DNA of 64,000 bases from Pararhizobium sp. (GTDB taxonomy: Bacteria; Pseudomonadota; Alphaproteobacteria; Rhizobiales; Rhizobiaceae). The notes below the pieces were generated by a model, which was given only the letters and a program-made list of their open reading frames with translations, searched no databases and had not been told where the DNA came from. Shown here piece after piece: positions 50,808 to 58,278 of the stretch (within the stretch, counting starts at the first letter, position 1; each line of letters opens with the position of its first letter). A program made the translations under genes and the position numbers. The stretch lies in the NCBI GenBank assembly GCA_030655075.1, contig JAURWE010000066.1:117498-181497 (forward strand), given 5' to 3'.

Positions 50808-51687
50808 CAAGAAGAAGCCGGTAGCCCGGCAGAGCCTGATCCTGCGCGCCCTGCTGTCGGGCGCGGCTTCGATCGTGCATCTCCTGGCAAAACGCCCCGC
50901 CGTTGCCGGCGGCATCGCCGCTTTCGCCGTCGTCTTCAGCTTCGTCGCCGCCAATGCCGTCTGGTACCAGCCGGGCAAACACCCGTCGCCCTTCATGCGC
51001 ACGCGCCTGCCGCAGACCGCCTCGCTCGACAAGACCGAGACCGGCCTGCCGACCCGCAAGGTCACGACCTTCGTCATTGAGCGCGAGGACACGCAAGCAG
51101 GCAAGATCGCCAGCGACAGTCAGACCCCGAAATCGTCGCCGCTGGTGCTCGAAATCCAGAAACAGCTCGCCATGCGCGGCTTCTTCGAAGGCGACGCCGA
51201 CGGCCTGAACGGTCCGAAGACGTCGTCGGCCATCGCCCGCTTCGAGCGCCAGTCCGGCCGCACCGAAACCGGCCTTGCCAATGCCCAGATGCTTGGCCTG
51301 CTGCTCGAAACACCGGACAAGGAGCCGGTGATCCAGACGGCCGGAACCGGAAAAGAAGAAAAAACCGTCACCACGCCAAAGGACCGCCCCTTCGAGGAGG
51401 TCCAGACCGCCTCCATCGAGGCCGACCCGGTGGCCGCCGCCATCCGCGAGGCCGAGGGCGGCGATACGTTCATCCCCAAGGTCGGCATACCCGCCGCTTC
51501 GGGCCTTGTCATGAAAATCCAGAAGGGCCTCGCCAATCTCGCCTATTCCGGCATCGCCGTCGACGGCGTCGCCGGCGACCAGACCATGGCCGCCATCCGC
51601 CATTTCGAAAAACACTACCGCCTGCCGCAAACCGGCCAGCCGAATGAAAAAGTCCTGAAAAAACTGAAAGAAATCGGCGCGATTTGA
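50779..51687 (+). CDS. Membrane-anchored protein with two peptidoglycan-binding domains
   Basis: 302 residues. A basic N-terminus (TTRKRKSPDKKKPVARQS) and one helix (~42-62) anchor it in the inner membrane; the periplasmic part has two PG_binding_1 domains: LVLEIQKQLAMRGFFEGDAD with GPKTSSAIARFERQSG, and LVMKIQKGLANLAYSGIAVD with GDQTMAAIRHFEKHYRLP. A flexible linker separates them. It overlaps the histidine kinase gene by 29 bases, so the two are co-expressed; it might link that kinase to the cell wall. No catalytic domain is present. Confidence 0.85.
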   Translation: MTTRKRKSPDKKKPVARQSLILRALLSGAASIVHLLAKRPAVAGGIAAFAVVFSFVAANAVWYQPGKHPSPFMRTRLPQTASLDKTETGLPTRKVTTFVIEREDTQAGKIASDSQTPKSSPLVLEIQKQLAMRGFFEGDADGLNGPKTSSAIARFERQSGRTETGLANAQMLGLLLETPDKEPVIQTAGTGKEEKTVTTPKDRPFEEVQTASIEADPVAAAIREAEGGDTFIPKVGIPAASGLVMKIQKGLANLAYSGIAVDGVAGDQTMAAIRHFEKHYRLPQTGQPNEKVLKKLKEIGAI

Positions 51688-51695
51688 CACTTTTT

Positions 51696-51990
51696 CTCTT
51701 CTCCCCGACGGGGAGAAGGTGGCCCGAAGGGCCGGATGAGGGGAGCCACGAGCTCAGAACCTGCCGAACCACCCCCTCATCGCCTCGCATGCGCTCGGCA
51801 CTTCTCCCCGTTGGGGAGAAGAGGGACAACGCGATAAGCCTCTGAAAAAATGACGAAGTTCGCACGATTTATACTCTCCCCCTGAGGGGGAGGGTCGGCG
51901 CAAAGCGCCGGGGTGGGGTGATCCTCTGAGGTACCCAGCAGTCACCCCCACCCACCGCTTCGCGGTGACCTCCCCCCTCAAGGGGGAGGT
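51696..51990. repeat. Composite A-linker-B repeat, copy 3
   Basis: Family A 51696-51826, linker containing gcgataagcctctgaaaaaatgacg, family B 51873-51990. Same order and orientation as the copy at 44200. It begins nine bases after a stop codon. Confidence 0.85.
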
Positions 51991-52322
51991 ACAGATCTGC
52001 CCTTTCCCTTTTCCGGCCGTCCGGGAATCGTGCTGTCCGTATGTGCCCAAACCTTGGGTGAAGTAGTTGGACATTGCTCTATAGCCGCTAGCGCCGCAGC
52101 GGTGGCAGTCATGCGAGTTCCTGCTGGTCCTAATCACAATCGTTCTGTGAAGCCGAATTGAGCCTTATCGCCATTCAGACTAATCCCCACGCTCCACAGG
52201 TTAGCTACCTAATTATCTTCAAATCTGACCAACGGCTGCAATAGATATGGACACGGCTTGGGATGACTGTATTTTGCGTAGCAGCAAGCAGCACAGTCTT
52301 TTTTCAATGAAGAGGTGTGCCC
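51991..52322. other. Gene-free stretch before the small membrane ORF
   Basis: About 330 bases with lower GC than the surroundings and no supported reading frame. It ends with GAAGAGGTGTGCCC before the ATG at 52323. No recognisable promoter, RNA gene or mobile-element end was found. Confidence 0.5.
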
Positions 52323-52442
52323 ATGACAAACTCCATTCTTATCGAGATGCTCGGCTTCAAGCTTGAAGGCTCAGGTGATCTGGCTATCAGCCTCATCGGC
52401 ATTCTGACCATGGTGGTCGTTGTCACCTGGGCGCGTCGTTGA
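52323..52442 (+). CDS. 39-residue single-helix membrane protein
   Basis: Small ORF with the sequence beginning MTNSILIEMLGFKLEG, a hydrophobic helix over residues ~20-36 (LAISLIGILTMVVVVTW) and a closing ARR. GAGGTG lies about seven bases before the ATG. The layout, short amphipathic N-terminus, one helix and positive end, is that of bacterial small membrane proteins. Its last 20 bases overlap the 3-prime end of the convergent MerR-ATPase gene. Function unknown. Confidence 0.5.
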   Translation: MTNSILIEMLGFKLEGSGDLAISLIGILTMVVVVTWARR

Positions 52443-53505
52443 TCCGCTCGAACTGCTTGGTATGGTGCTCCGAAACTTTCCTCCCCACCCGCCACGCCAC
52501 CGTGCCCTCCGTCCGTGCCCGCACCTCGGGCGAGGCGAGGCAGCTGGCCATGGCCTCATAGCCGGGGGCGCCGGGGTAGCAGGCCACAAGGCGCGGCGGG
52601 CTGTGGTTGGCGGGGCAGAACAGGATGGCCTCGTCCGGCGTCACGGTTTTAAGGTCGAGAATGGCGTGTGAACGCGTCATCAGAAACAACGGTCTGGCGC
52701 CGCTGCCGCGCTGGCGGAAATGCCGGGCAAGCGCTGCCTGTGTCGCGCCATCCAGCCCCTGTTCGACCATGTCGATGACCAGAATGCTGGCGTCTTGCAC
52801 CTCCATCGCGGTGAGCAGGTCGGTAAGGGCGGGGGATACAGTGGCGCCGTCGGCGGCGAGCGCGGTTAGAATATCGTCCACCCGGGATTTCACGCCCGGC
52901 TCACGCCCGAGCTGCAATGCACCCTCGTCACCGCCGATCGACCGCTCGAGACCGATAAAGGCGGCGCCCGGCAGGGTCTTCGCTAGCATCTGCGCCAGCC
53001 GCGTCTTGCCGCTGCCGAGCGGGCCGATGATGTAGGCAATGGGCGGGATCTCTGTCAGCGTGAACCGCTCGCCGCCCCAGGGCCAGGGCAGGTCGAAGGC
53101 GACAACAGGCTGCTGCGGCGGCGCAGGCAGCCGACCCAGTTCGGACAGGTCAGCCGTGCGGCCGGCCTCAAGGCTGCTGCGCACCGCGCCAACCCGTGCG
53201 CGGGTTTCCGTCAGCTGGCCAATCCGGGTGTCGAGCCGTGCCTGGTGCGCCGCCAGCGCCGGTGACAGGCGCCCCGCATCGCCGCCAATGAGAGCGGCCG
53301 TCTCGGCAAGGCTGAGGCCGAGCTGGCGCAGCGCAACAATCCCGGCGGCGCGCGACAGCGTGTCCGGCCCAAAAACCCGCCACCCGGCCGCCGTTCGCAA
53401 CGGCCGGATCAGCCCGCGCTGTTCGTAAAGGCGCAGGGCCTTGACGGTGATGCCGAGCCGCCGGGCGGCCTCGGACGCATAGAGAAACGGGGTGGAAGGC
53501 TTCAC
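52423..53505 (-). CDS. MerR-type HTH fused to a P-loop ATPase
   Basis: 360 residues. Residues ~8-75 are a MerR winged helix (YASEAARRLGITVKALRLYE, QRGLIRPLRTAAGWRVF) followed by a helical stretch to ~115 in place of the usual dimer helix. The C-terminal part is an ABC-like ATPase: Walker A G161-PLGSGKT168, Walker B ASILVIDMVEQGLD (D245, D-loop-like end) and a switch-like FLMTRSHAIL. No membrane or efflux partner is adjacent. Coupling of a DNA-binding head to an ATPase suggests nucleotide-controlled repression, an inference. The start codon is a GTG at 53505 with GAGGTGA close before it. It converges on the small membrane ORF. Confidence 0.78.
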   Translation of the reverse strand: MKPSTPFLYASEAARRLGITVKALRLYEQRGLIRPLRTAAGWRVFGPDTLSRAAGIVALRQLGLSLAETAALIGGDAGRLSPALAAHQARLDTRIGQLTETRARVGAVRSSLEAGRTADLSELGRLPAPPQQPVVAFDLPWPWGGERFTLTEIPPIAYIIGPLGSGKTRLAQMLAKTLPGAAFIGLERSIGGDEGALQLGREPGVKSRVDDILTALAADGATVSPALTDLLTAMEVQDASILVIDMVEQGLDGATQAALARHFRQRGSGARPLFLMTRSHAILDLKTVTPDEAILFCPANHSPPRLVACYPGAPGYEAMASCLASPEVRARTEGTVAWRVGRKVSEHHTKQFERINDAPR

Positions 53506-53614
53506 GACTCACCTCATGGACAGTTGACCGCTCCTCTATGAGGCCAGCCCCAGGGGGCGGGTCAACAGGGTGAGGCGATTTGCCTCCTCCACCGCATGGG
53601 TGTATCCCGAACCC

Positions 53615-53956
53615 ATGCGTCTCAAATCCGAAATCTTCGTGTCCGCTCTGGTCCGCCGGGTCTTTGCTCTCGGCGGCTATGCGGCGATTTTGCATCGCGG
53701 TGCCGACGAGGCCGGGGCGATCTTTATCCGGCAGCGGCAGCGCTCGGGGCTGGAAACGCTCTATGGGCCGGCGCCGCAGAGTTTTTTCGATGAAGACAGG
53801 CCGCTCGGGCGGCTGTTTGAGATCCGGCTCGACGCTGAAGATGCGGAGGCTGTTGACGCTGCGGTTCAACGCGAACGAAAGTTCGATTCCGACTGCTGGG
53901 TGGTCGAAATCGAGATCGAGGCGCGCGGCGATCTCTTCGATCTCGCCGGTGCCTGA
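53615..53956 (+). CDS. DUF1491 family protein
   Basis: 113-residue soluble protein of the alphaproteobacterial DUF1491 family. Visible family marks: LKSEIFVSALVRRVFALGGYAAI at the start, GAIFIRQRQRSGLETLYGPAP and DSDCWVVEIE near the end. Function unknown. The ATG at 53615 is the family start; the ribosome site is weak. It is divergent from the MerR-ATPase gene (110 bases) and converges on the DUF2336 gene with nine bases between. Confidence 0.85.
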   Translation: MRLKSEIFVSALVRRVFALGGYAAILHRGADEAGAIFIRQRQRSGLETLYGPAPQSFFDEDRPLGRLFEIRLDAEDAEAVDAAVQRERKFDSDCWVVEIEIEARGDLFDLAGA

Positions 53957-53965
53957 TGCAAAGAT

Positions 53966-55045
53966 TCAGCGGCGGGCGGTGAGGCGCTGCTTGCGCTCCT
54001 GCGCGGCGCGGCCGAACAGCGGCTGGGCGCGGGCGGCGGCCATGCGCGGGTCGTTTTCGCGGTCCGGCGCCAGCACGGACTGGTGGCTGACGGCGTGGCC
54101 GCTATAGCCATCGGCCCGCTGCCAGGCGTGAACGCGGGCAATCGCTTCGGCAACGTCGATGGCCGACAGGATGGCTGCGGCGTGGCCATCCACTTCCGGA
54201 TAGAGCGCCTCGAGCACGAAGATGCTGTCGTCCATGGTGACGTCCAGCGCTGTGAGGGTGACGGCAAGCTGCTGGCCGGATGTGTCGAGCAGGATGCGGT
54301 CTGAAAGCGCGCGGCTGGAGCGCAGGCAGTCGGCGAGAACCGCAGCAAGCAGGCCGGTCTCGCCGGAGCGGGCAAACCGCACCAGCAGGGCTTCCTGCAT
54401 ATCCGAGACACCTTCGGCCAGCGGATCGGGCTCGGACAGGCGCGGTGCACCGGAGCGCACGAGCGCTTTCAGATCCTGGCGAAGATCTTCCTCGCGGCGC
54501 AGGCGATCCGTCGAGCTGTCTGCGGAGTGATCGGGAGTTGGGTCGAGGTTGCCGACGGCAACCAGCGCGGTGAGATCAGGCAGGGCTGCATCGGCTGTCG
54601 CCTCAGGGGTGGCCGAGGCCAAACGGTGGCCGGAGCCGTGATGCTGGCTCACCAGCGCATCCACCACTTTCGGCGACAGGTTTTCACGCCGCGCAATCGC
54701 ACGCCCGTAGGAGGGCTCGTTGAGGCCGGCAATGGCGATCAGCACGTCGTCGCTGATATCCCGCGACCGGGTAAGGAAAATGGCGGCGATGGCGATCGGC
54801 CGCGTGCCGATGAAGAACGCCGTCGGCTGCGGAATATGGGTGCATTGGGAGAGTGCTGCCACGGCCTGCCGGCGGGCCTCGTCGCTGGAGGCTTCATAGA
54901 GCGGCTCGAACAGTTCGGCAAACTGGCGCAGGTCAGAGCGCGACGGGTGACGCAGGCTTTCAAAGCCGGTGACCGTCGCCATCAGGACAACATCCTTCTG
55001 CCGGCCCGTCTGCGGTCTTTCAAGGTCACGAAACCGGTCTGCCAC
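53966..55045 (-). CDS. DUF2336 domain-containing protein
   Basis: 359 residues, helical repeat protein of the DUF2336 family found in alphaproteobacteria. Repeated helices are visible (LRQFAELFEPLYEASSDEAR, RQAVAALSQCTHIPQPTAFF, DDVLIAIAGLNEPSYGRAIA, LSPKVVDALVSQHHGSGHRL). Some family members are linked to motility or stress but no mechanism is established. The best start is a GTG at 55045 with GGAG five bases upstream, giving VADRFRDLERP; the internal ATG at 54982 lacks a site. Confidence 0.82.
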   Translation of the reverse strand: MADRFRDLERPQTGRQKDVVLMATVTGFESLRHPSRSDLRQFAELFEPLYEASSDEARRQAVAALSQCTHIPQPTAFFIGTRPIAIAAIFLTRSRDISDDVLIAIAGLNEPSYGRAIARRENLSPKVVDALVSQHHGSGHRLASATPEATADAALPDLTALVAVGNLDPTPDHSADSSTDRLRREEDLRQDLKALVRSGAPRLSEPDPLAEGVSDMQEALLVRFARSGETGLLAAVLADCLRSSRALSDRILLDTSGQQLAVTLTALDVTMDDSIFVLEALYPEVDGHAAAILSAIDVAEAIARVHAWQRADGYSGHAVSHQSVLAPDRENDPRMAAARAQPLFGRAAQERKQRLTARR

Positions 55046-55129
55046 GGATACTCCACTCAGAAACGCTGGACGCAATACACCTGCCGTTCCGCCGCTGGAG
55101 AGCACGAAAACGCACCCGGACGGAGGACC

Positions 55130-55168
55130 ATGGCTAAAACTAGACGGAAATTGTTGACGCCCCGTTAA
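55130..55168 (+). CDS. Possible 12-residue peptide ORF
   Basis: ATG at 55130 preceded by GGAGGACC, an almost perfect ribosome site, and followed by only 12 codons (MAKTRRKLLTPR, stop TAA). It lies in the 271-base gap between the DUF2336 gene and the exported protein at 55317. It may be a leader peptide or chance; nothing else supports it. Confidence 0.2.
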   Translation: MAKTRRKLLTPR

Positions 55169-55316
55169 CTATGGCCGTTGAGTTTTCATTTGTCATTGCG
55201 GCGGCAAGGGGGCGGCGGCGGTGCCGGCAAGTGCCACCAATTTTGCCATAGGAATCGCATCGGGATTTGATATCGTGCGGCCTACCGGGGACACGAGGGA
55301 TCGGCAGGGAGAGGCG

Positions 55317-55853
55317 ATGACAATCTGGCGATACACACTCTGTCTGACCCTTGTCGTTCTTGCCTGCCTGCCGGCACAACCGGGAGAGGCCGCCCAGGGG
55401 CAAGACAGGCTTTACGCCTTTCTAGAACCCGGCCAGGCCGGAGCGCCGGGCGATCTGCCGCGCGGGGGCAAGACCGGGGAGGACACCCCGGACAAGAAGG
55501 CGGCGCCGGCCAAGACCGAGACGCTCAGTATCGATGACACCGTCGTCAAGCTCAAGGAACTGAATGTCACCTACAGCATCACAGAAGGTCAACTGCGCGA
55601 CTGGCTCGGCAATGCCGAATACACGCCCTATCCGGCGGTGGCCGCAGCCCTGATCGGCCTGCTCAATGGCCGACCGCTGCAGAACGTGCTCGATATAGAC
55701 GTCATCATCTATGAGTACGAAAATGCCCCGGGCGCAAAATCGCCGCGCCGGATCAAGGATGTCGACCAGAAGACGCTGCTCGACGCCATCCTCAAGGGCT
55801 ACAACGACCGCTACAGCCTCTCGACGACCGATCTGTCCGAGATCACCGACTAG
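55317..55853 (+). CDS. Exported hypothetical protein
   Basis: 178 residues. A signal peptide (TIWRYTLCLTLVVLACLPAQ, cleavage after GEAA) is followed by a charged low-complexity region (GGKTGEDTPDKKAAPAKTE) and a conserved-looking domain from about residue 75: TVVKLKELNVTYSITEGQLR, DWLGNAEYTPYPAVAAALIG, VLDIDVIIYEYENAPG and LKGYNDRYSLSTTDLSEI. I do not recognise the family. GGGAGAGG precedes the ATG. It is followed by the DUF883-like gene on the same strand after 120 bases. Confidence 0.65.
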   Translation: MTIWRYTLCLTLVVLACLPAQPGEAAQGQDRLYAFLEPGQAGAPGDLPRGGKTGEDTPDKKAAPAKTETLSIDDTVVKLKELNVTYSITEGQLRDWLGNAEYTPYPAVAAALIGLLNGRPLQNVLDIDVIIYEYENAPGAKSPRRIKDVDQKTLLDAILKGYNDRYSLSTTDLSEITD

Positions 55854-55973
55854 CGAGCCTTCGCCGCCGCCATGGATTCTGACCGGGTTCAAAATCCCGT
55901 CGCCTCTCAGGAACCAATCGGCCATGCCTGCGTTCTGCCCTCGGAGCCCAATCCGAAACCTGGAGAACCCATC

Positions 55974-56267
55974 ATGGTTGAGAAGAAACTGTCCGTTGTC
56001 GCCGCTGAAATCGAAGGCACCGCCAATGAAGCCGCAGCGCTGGAAGCCCGTGCCGACCTGTCTGACCAGATCACCGAACTGAAGGCCGAAATCGCGCGCC
56101 TATCCGAAACCGTGTCCGCCATCGGATCCGGCGCAAGGGCGGTCGTCACGACAGAGGCTGAAGCTGTTGCCGAGCGCGTCCGCGAACGTGTGCGCGAAGA
56201 ACCGGTCTCCACTTTGCTCGCCGTGGCCGGCGCATCCTTCGTGCTGGGGCTTCTCGCCCGCCGGTAA
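55974..56267 (+). CDS. DUF883/YqjD-like inner-membrane protein
   Basis: 97 residues. An amphipathic helical N-terminal two thirds (DLSDQITELKAEIARLSETV, RAVVTTEAEAVAERVRERVR) and a single C-terminal helix with the family ending EEPVSTLLAVAGASFVLGLL then ARR. ElaB/YqjD relatives are tail-anchored and bind stationary-phase ribosomes; that role here is inferred only from the family. GGAG lies nine bases before the ATG. A family D repeat starts one base after the stop. Confidence 0.75.
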   Translation: MVEKKLSVVAAEIEGTANEAAALEARADLSDQITELKAEIARLSETVSAIGSGARAVVTTEAEAVAERVRERVREEPVSTLLAVAGASFVLGLLARR

Positions 56268-56268
56268 A

Positions 56269-56361
56269 GCATGTCGCCCAAAAGTGTGCTGCGGTTTTGG
56301 ATCAAGACATGCCTAAAGACAAAGAGTTAAAGCGCATCGCATGTTTCATGCGATGCGCTTT
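56269..56361. repeat. Family D repeat plus 15-bp perfect palindrome
   Basis: Family D copy 56269-56312 (gcatgtcgcccaaaagtgtg .. ggttttggatcaagacatgc) followed at 56329-56361 by AAAGCGCATCGCATG-ttt-CATGCGATGCGCTTT, a perfect 15-bp stem with a three-base loop. The second part could end transcription of the DUF883 gene although no T-run follows. Confidence 0.8.
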
Positions 56362-56784
56362 GAGCGACTGTTACCCCGGGAACAGATGCGATCCGTCCGG
56401 AATGCAATAGTGATTTCTGACAGGTGGTTTTGAACCAAAGCGGGATGGCGATTTGCGACAGCAGCGTGTATCGTTAACGACACAGTTGCCGCAGATCGCC
56501 CTCCGCCGAGGCGTCCGGTACCGAAAGTAACGGGTTGTTAACTGTTCGGGGTCTCAAATCCACGGTGACGGCAGGAATCAGTTTGTTCCGGTGGTCACAG
56601 CGTAACATGAACAGTATCCGGCACAGCCAAAAGCAGCCGGAAGCAGGCAGGCGTAAAGCAGCAGGAAGGAGAAAGGCGCAGATGTCCGGCCGGTCGGCTC
56701 AAGACATGCGTTGGCCCGAAAATACCGGGCAGGATGATATCGGTACGGTAGTTCATCCGTCTCATAACCGTTCAGGAGACGAGC
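56362..56784. other. Gene-free stretch before a 56-residue ORF
   Basis: About 420 bases with no convincing coding sequence; an open frame at 56535-56810 has no ribosome site and a composition unlike real genes. The region ends with the ribosome site TTCAGGAGACGAGC of the next ORF. Confidence 0.5.
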
Positions 56785-56955
56785 ATGGCAGACGTTATAC
56801 GATTGAGTGATCGATTAACCCAGGTTCCGCGACGGCCGAGGCCGGAGCAGATGAGTGCAGAGGTCGTCCTCTTCACCGGCGTGCGCTACGAGCGCCGCGA
56901 TACAACCACCCCCACAGACAAGCGGCCCCTCACCGGCGGCGCCAAGAAGCGCTGA
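56785..56955 (+). CDS. 56-residue basic conserved-looking small protein
   Basis: ATG at 56785 preceded six bases by AGGAGA. The product starts MADVIRLSDRLTQVPRRPRP and continues EQMSAEVVLFTGVRYERRDT, ending in a basic GGAKKR. The strand-like VVLFTGVRYERR core and strong ribosome site argue that it is real. I recall short proteins of this shape in Rhizobiaceae genomes but know no function. Confidence 0.5.
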   Translation: MADVIRLSDRLTQVPRRPRPEQMSAEVVLFTGVRYERRDTTTPTDKRPLTGGAKKR

Positions 56956-57011
56956 TCGAGTTGGCATGCTCCTTGGCCGGTTTGTAAGAATCATCCCCGG
57001 CGAGTGCGGTC

Positions 57012-57287
57012 TCAGACCGGCACCAAAGTGACCTCCAGCTTCGCGCCCGTTGCCTCGGCATAGCGCCGCAGCGTCGACAGTGACGGCGATACGCCGCCGC
57101 TTTCCAGACGGGCAATGGCCGACCGCGTGGTGCCGACGCGGCGCGCCAATTCGGCTTGAGAAAGCTTCGCCCGGGTTCGCGCCAAGATGAAAGCCTCGAT
57201 GATGCTGAATTCGGCATCGGCCTTTTCGTACTCTTCCCGAAATTCCGGATTGCCCATCAGCTTGGCTTTGAGAGCATCTACAGGCAT
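57012..57287 (-). CDS. XRE-family helix-turn-helix protein, antitoxin-like
   Basis: 91 residues. After a helical lead (DALKAKLMGNPEFREEYEKA) comes an XRE/Cro HTH at ~residues 38-85: LARTRAKLSQAELARRVGTT, RSAIARLESGGVSPSLSTLR, RYAEATGAKLEVTLVPV. The lead and end resemble HigA-type antitoxins whose toxin (RelE/HigB fold) normally precedes them. Here the upstream gene on the strand is a 40-residue membrane protein, so the antitoxin looks orphaned. Confidence 0.82.
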   Translation of the reverse strand: MPVDALKAKLMGNPEFREEYEKADAEFSIIEAFILARTRAKLSQAELARRVGTTRSAIARLESGGVSPSLSTLRRYAEATGAKLEVTLVPV

Positions 57288-57303
57288 GCCTGATAGGCTG
57301 CCG

Positions 57304-57426
57304 TTATTCGCCCGGATGCAGACGGTTGCCTGCGGTATCCCTCTTAATCAGGTAGAACACGACGGCACCCATAAGCAGGCCGCCGATCGGCACGATCATG
57401 AAAAGTGCAAACTGTTCAATGCTCAT
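57304..57426 (-). CDS. 40-residue single-helix membrane protein
   Basis: MSIEQFALFMIVPIGGLLMG is followed by AVVFYLIKRDTAGNRLHPGE, one membrane helix and a short basic tail. The ATG at 57426 overlaps the stop of the upstream membrane gene (ATGA 57423-57426), which strongly supports translation. AAGGG lies about ten bases upstream. Function unknown; it probably works with its overlapping partner. Confidence 0.6.
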   Translation of the reverse strand: MSIEQFALFMIVPIGGLLMGAVVFYLIKRDTAGNRLHPGE

Positions 57427-57671
57427 GGCTTCAAGCCCTTCAAGGTTTTCCTCGCCAAAAAATGTAATGCAGTTGCGGCCAAAAAACAAACCAACGTTCC
57501 GGCTGCGGTTACAATTCCCGGTCCGTGGTTGCTGTAGATGCTCGATGAAAGTGGTGCAAAACCGCCGACAGCGTACATTGCAACGGAAATTCCGTTTAGC
57601 CATGTCGCCGAAAGTTTCGTGCGTTCGTTGTGAATTGTCGTGCGGAGTTTTTCGAGATCAATATCCGTCAT
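57423..57671 (-). CDS. 82-residue two-helix membrane protein
   Basis: An N-terminal cytoplasmic helix (TDIDLEKLRTTIHNERTKLS) leads into two hydrophobic segments (NGISVAMYAVGGFAPLSSSI and GIVTAAGTLVCFLAATALHF) and a basic end (LARKTLKGLKP). I know no family. It overlaps the 40-residue protein gene by four bases; the two form a micro-operon upstream of the XRE gene. Confidence 0.6.
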   Translation of the reverse strand: MTDIDLEKLRTTIHNERTKLSATWLNGISVAMYAVGGFAPLSSSIYSNHGPGIVTAAGTLVCFLAATALHFLARKTLKGLKP

Positions 57672-57726
57672 CTGTCTCGTCCGTACCGAGTTGTATCATC
57701 TTAACAAGACAATCATAGCTCGACTA

Positions 57727-58278
57727 TCACCGCCCCTCAACCTCGTCGCAGGAGGCTTCGGCCAGGAAGTTTCGCGCTTCGTCCTCGAAGCTGGCGGCTG
57801 GCGACAGGGCGCGCAGCACGGCGTAACCGTCTTCATGCGGCATTTCGGCGAGAATGGATTCCGAAAGCGCGTCCGGCAGCGCTTTGCGCAGCGCCACCAA
57901 CTGTACCGGGGTGGCGATGACCAGATCGAGATCGCCGGCAACCGAGGTCTTGTCGTTCATGCTGAAGATCTCATTGGAATCAACATCGTAGATCGACAGG
58001 GTCCACAGCGGCACTTCGCTTCTCGCCTGAAAGCGTACGGGCGCTGCGGCGATCGAGAAGCTGCAGACGGCGACGCGCAGGAAGGGGTCGTCGTTGACCA
58101 GTGCCGCGCCGTCCTGCTGGGTGTTGGGAAGCGGCACGAAACGGTTGGGCTCGGCCAGCGCCATCACCTTCGTATAGGCATCGCGGCCGGTGAACTGCGG
58201 CAGCGCCAGAATGATGACGATGTGCAGAAGCGCAGCACCGACGAGGCCGGTCAGAAGGGCGAGGATGACGGCGCGCAT
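57727..58278 (-). CDS. DUF1254-type membrane protein
   Basis: 183 residues. One N-terminal helix (MRAVILALLTGLVGAALLHIVIIL as a continuous hydrophobic stretch) and a domain with QFTGRDAYTKVMALAEPNRF, PFLRVAVCSFSIAAAPVRF and VPLWTLSIYDVDSNEIFSMND, as in the DUF1254 half of DUF1254/DUF1214 proteins. The ATG at 58278 overlaps the stop of the upstream DUF1214 gene (ATGA). Periplasmic domain, function unknown. Confidence 0.72.
   Translation of the reverse strand: MRAVILALLTGLVGAALLHIVIILALPQFTGRDAYTKVMALAEPNRFVPLPNTQQDGAALVNDDPFLRVAVCSFSIAAAPVRFQARSEVPLWTLSIYDVDSNEIFSMNDKTSVAGDLDLVIATPVQLVALRKALPDALSESILAEMPHEDGYAVLRALSPAASFEDEARNFLAEASCDEVEGR

Noticed and set aside
56535..56810. 91-codon frame before the 56-residue gene
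   Set aside because: No ribosome site, odd composition (runs of Arg, Lys and Gln) and overlap with the better supported ORF at 56785.
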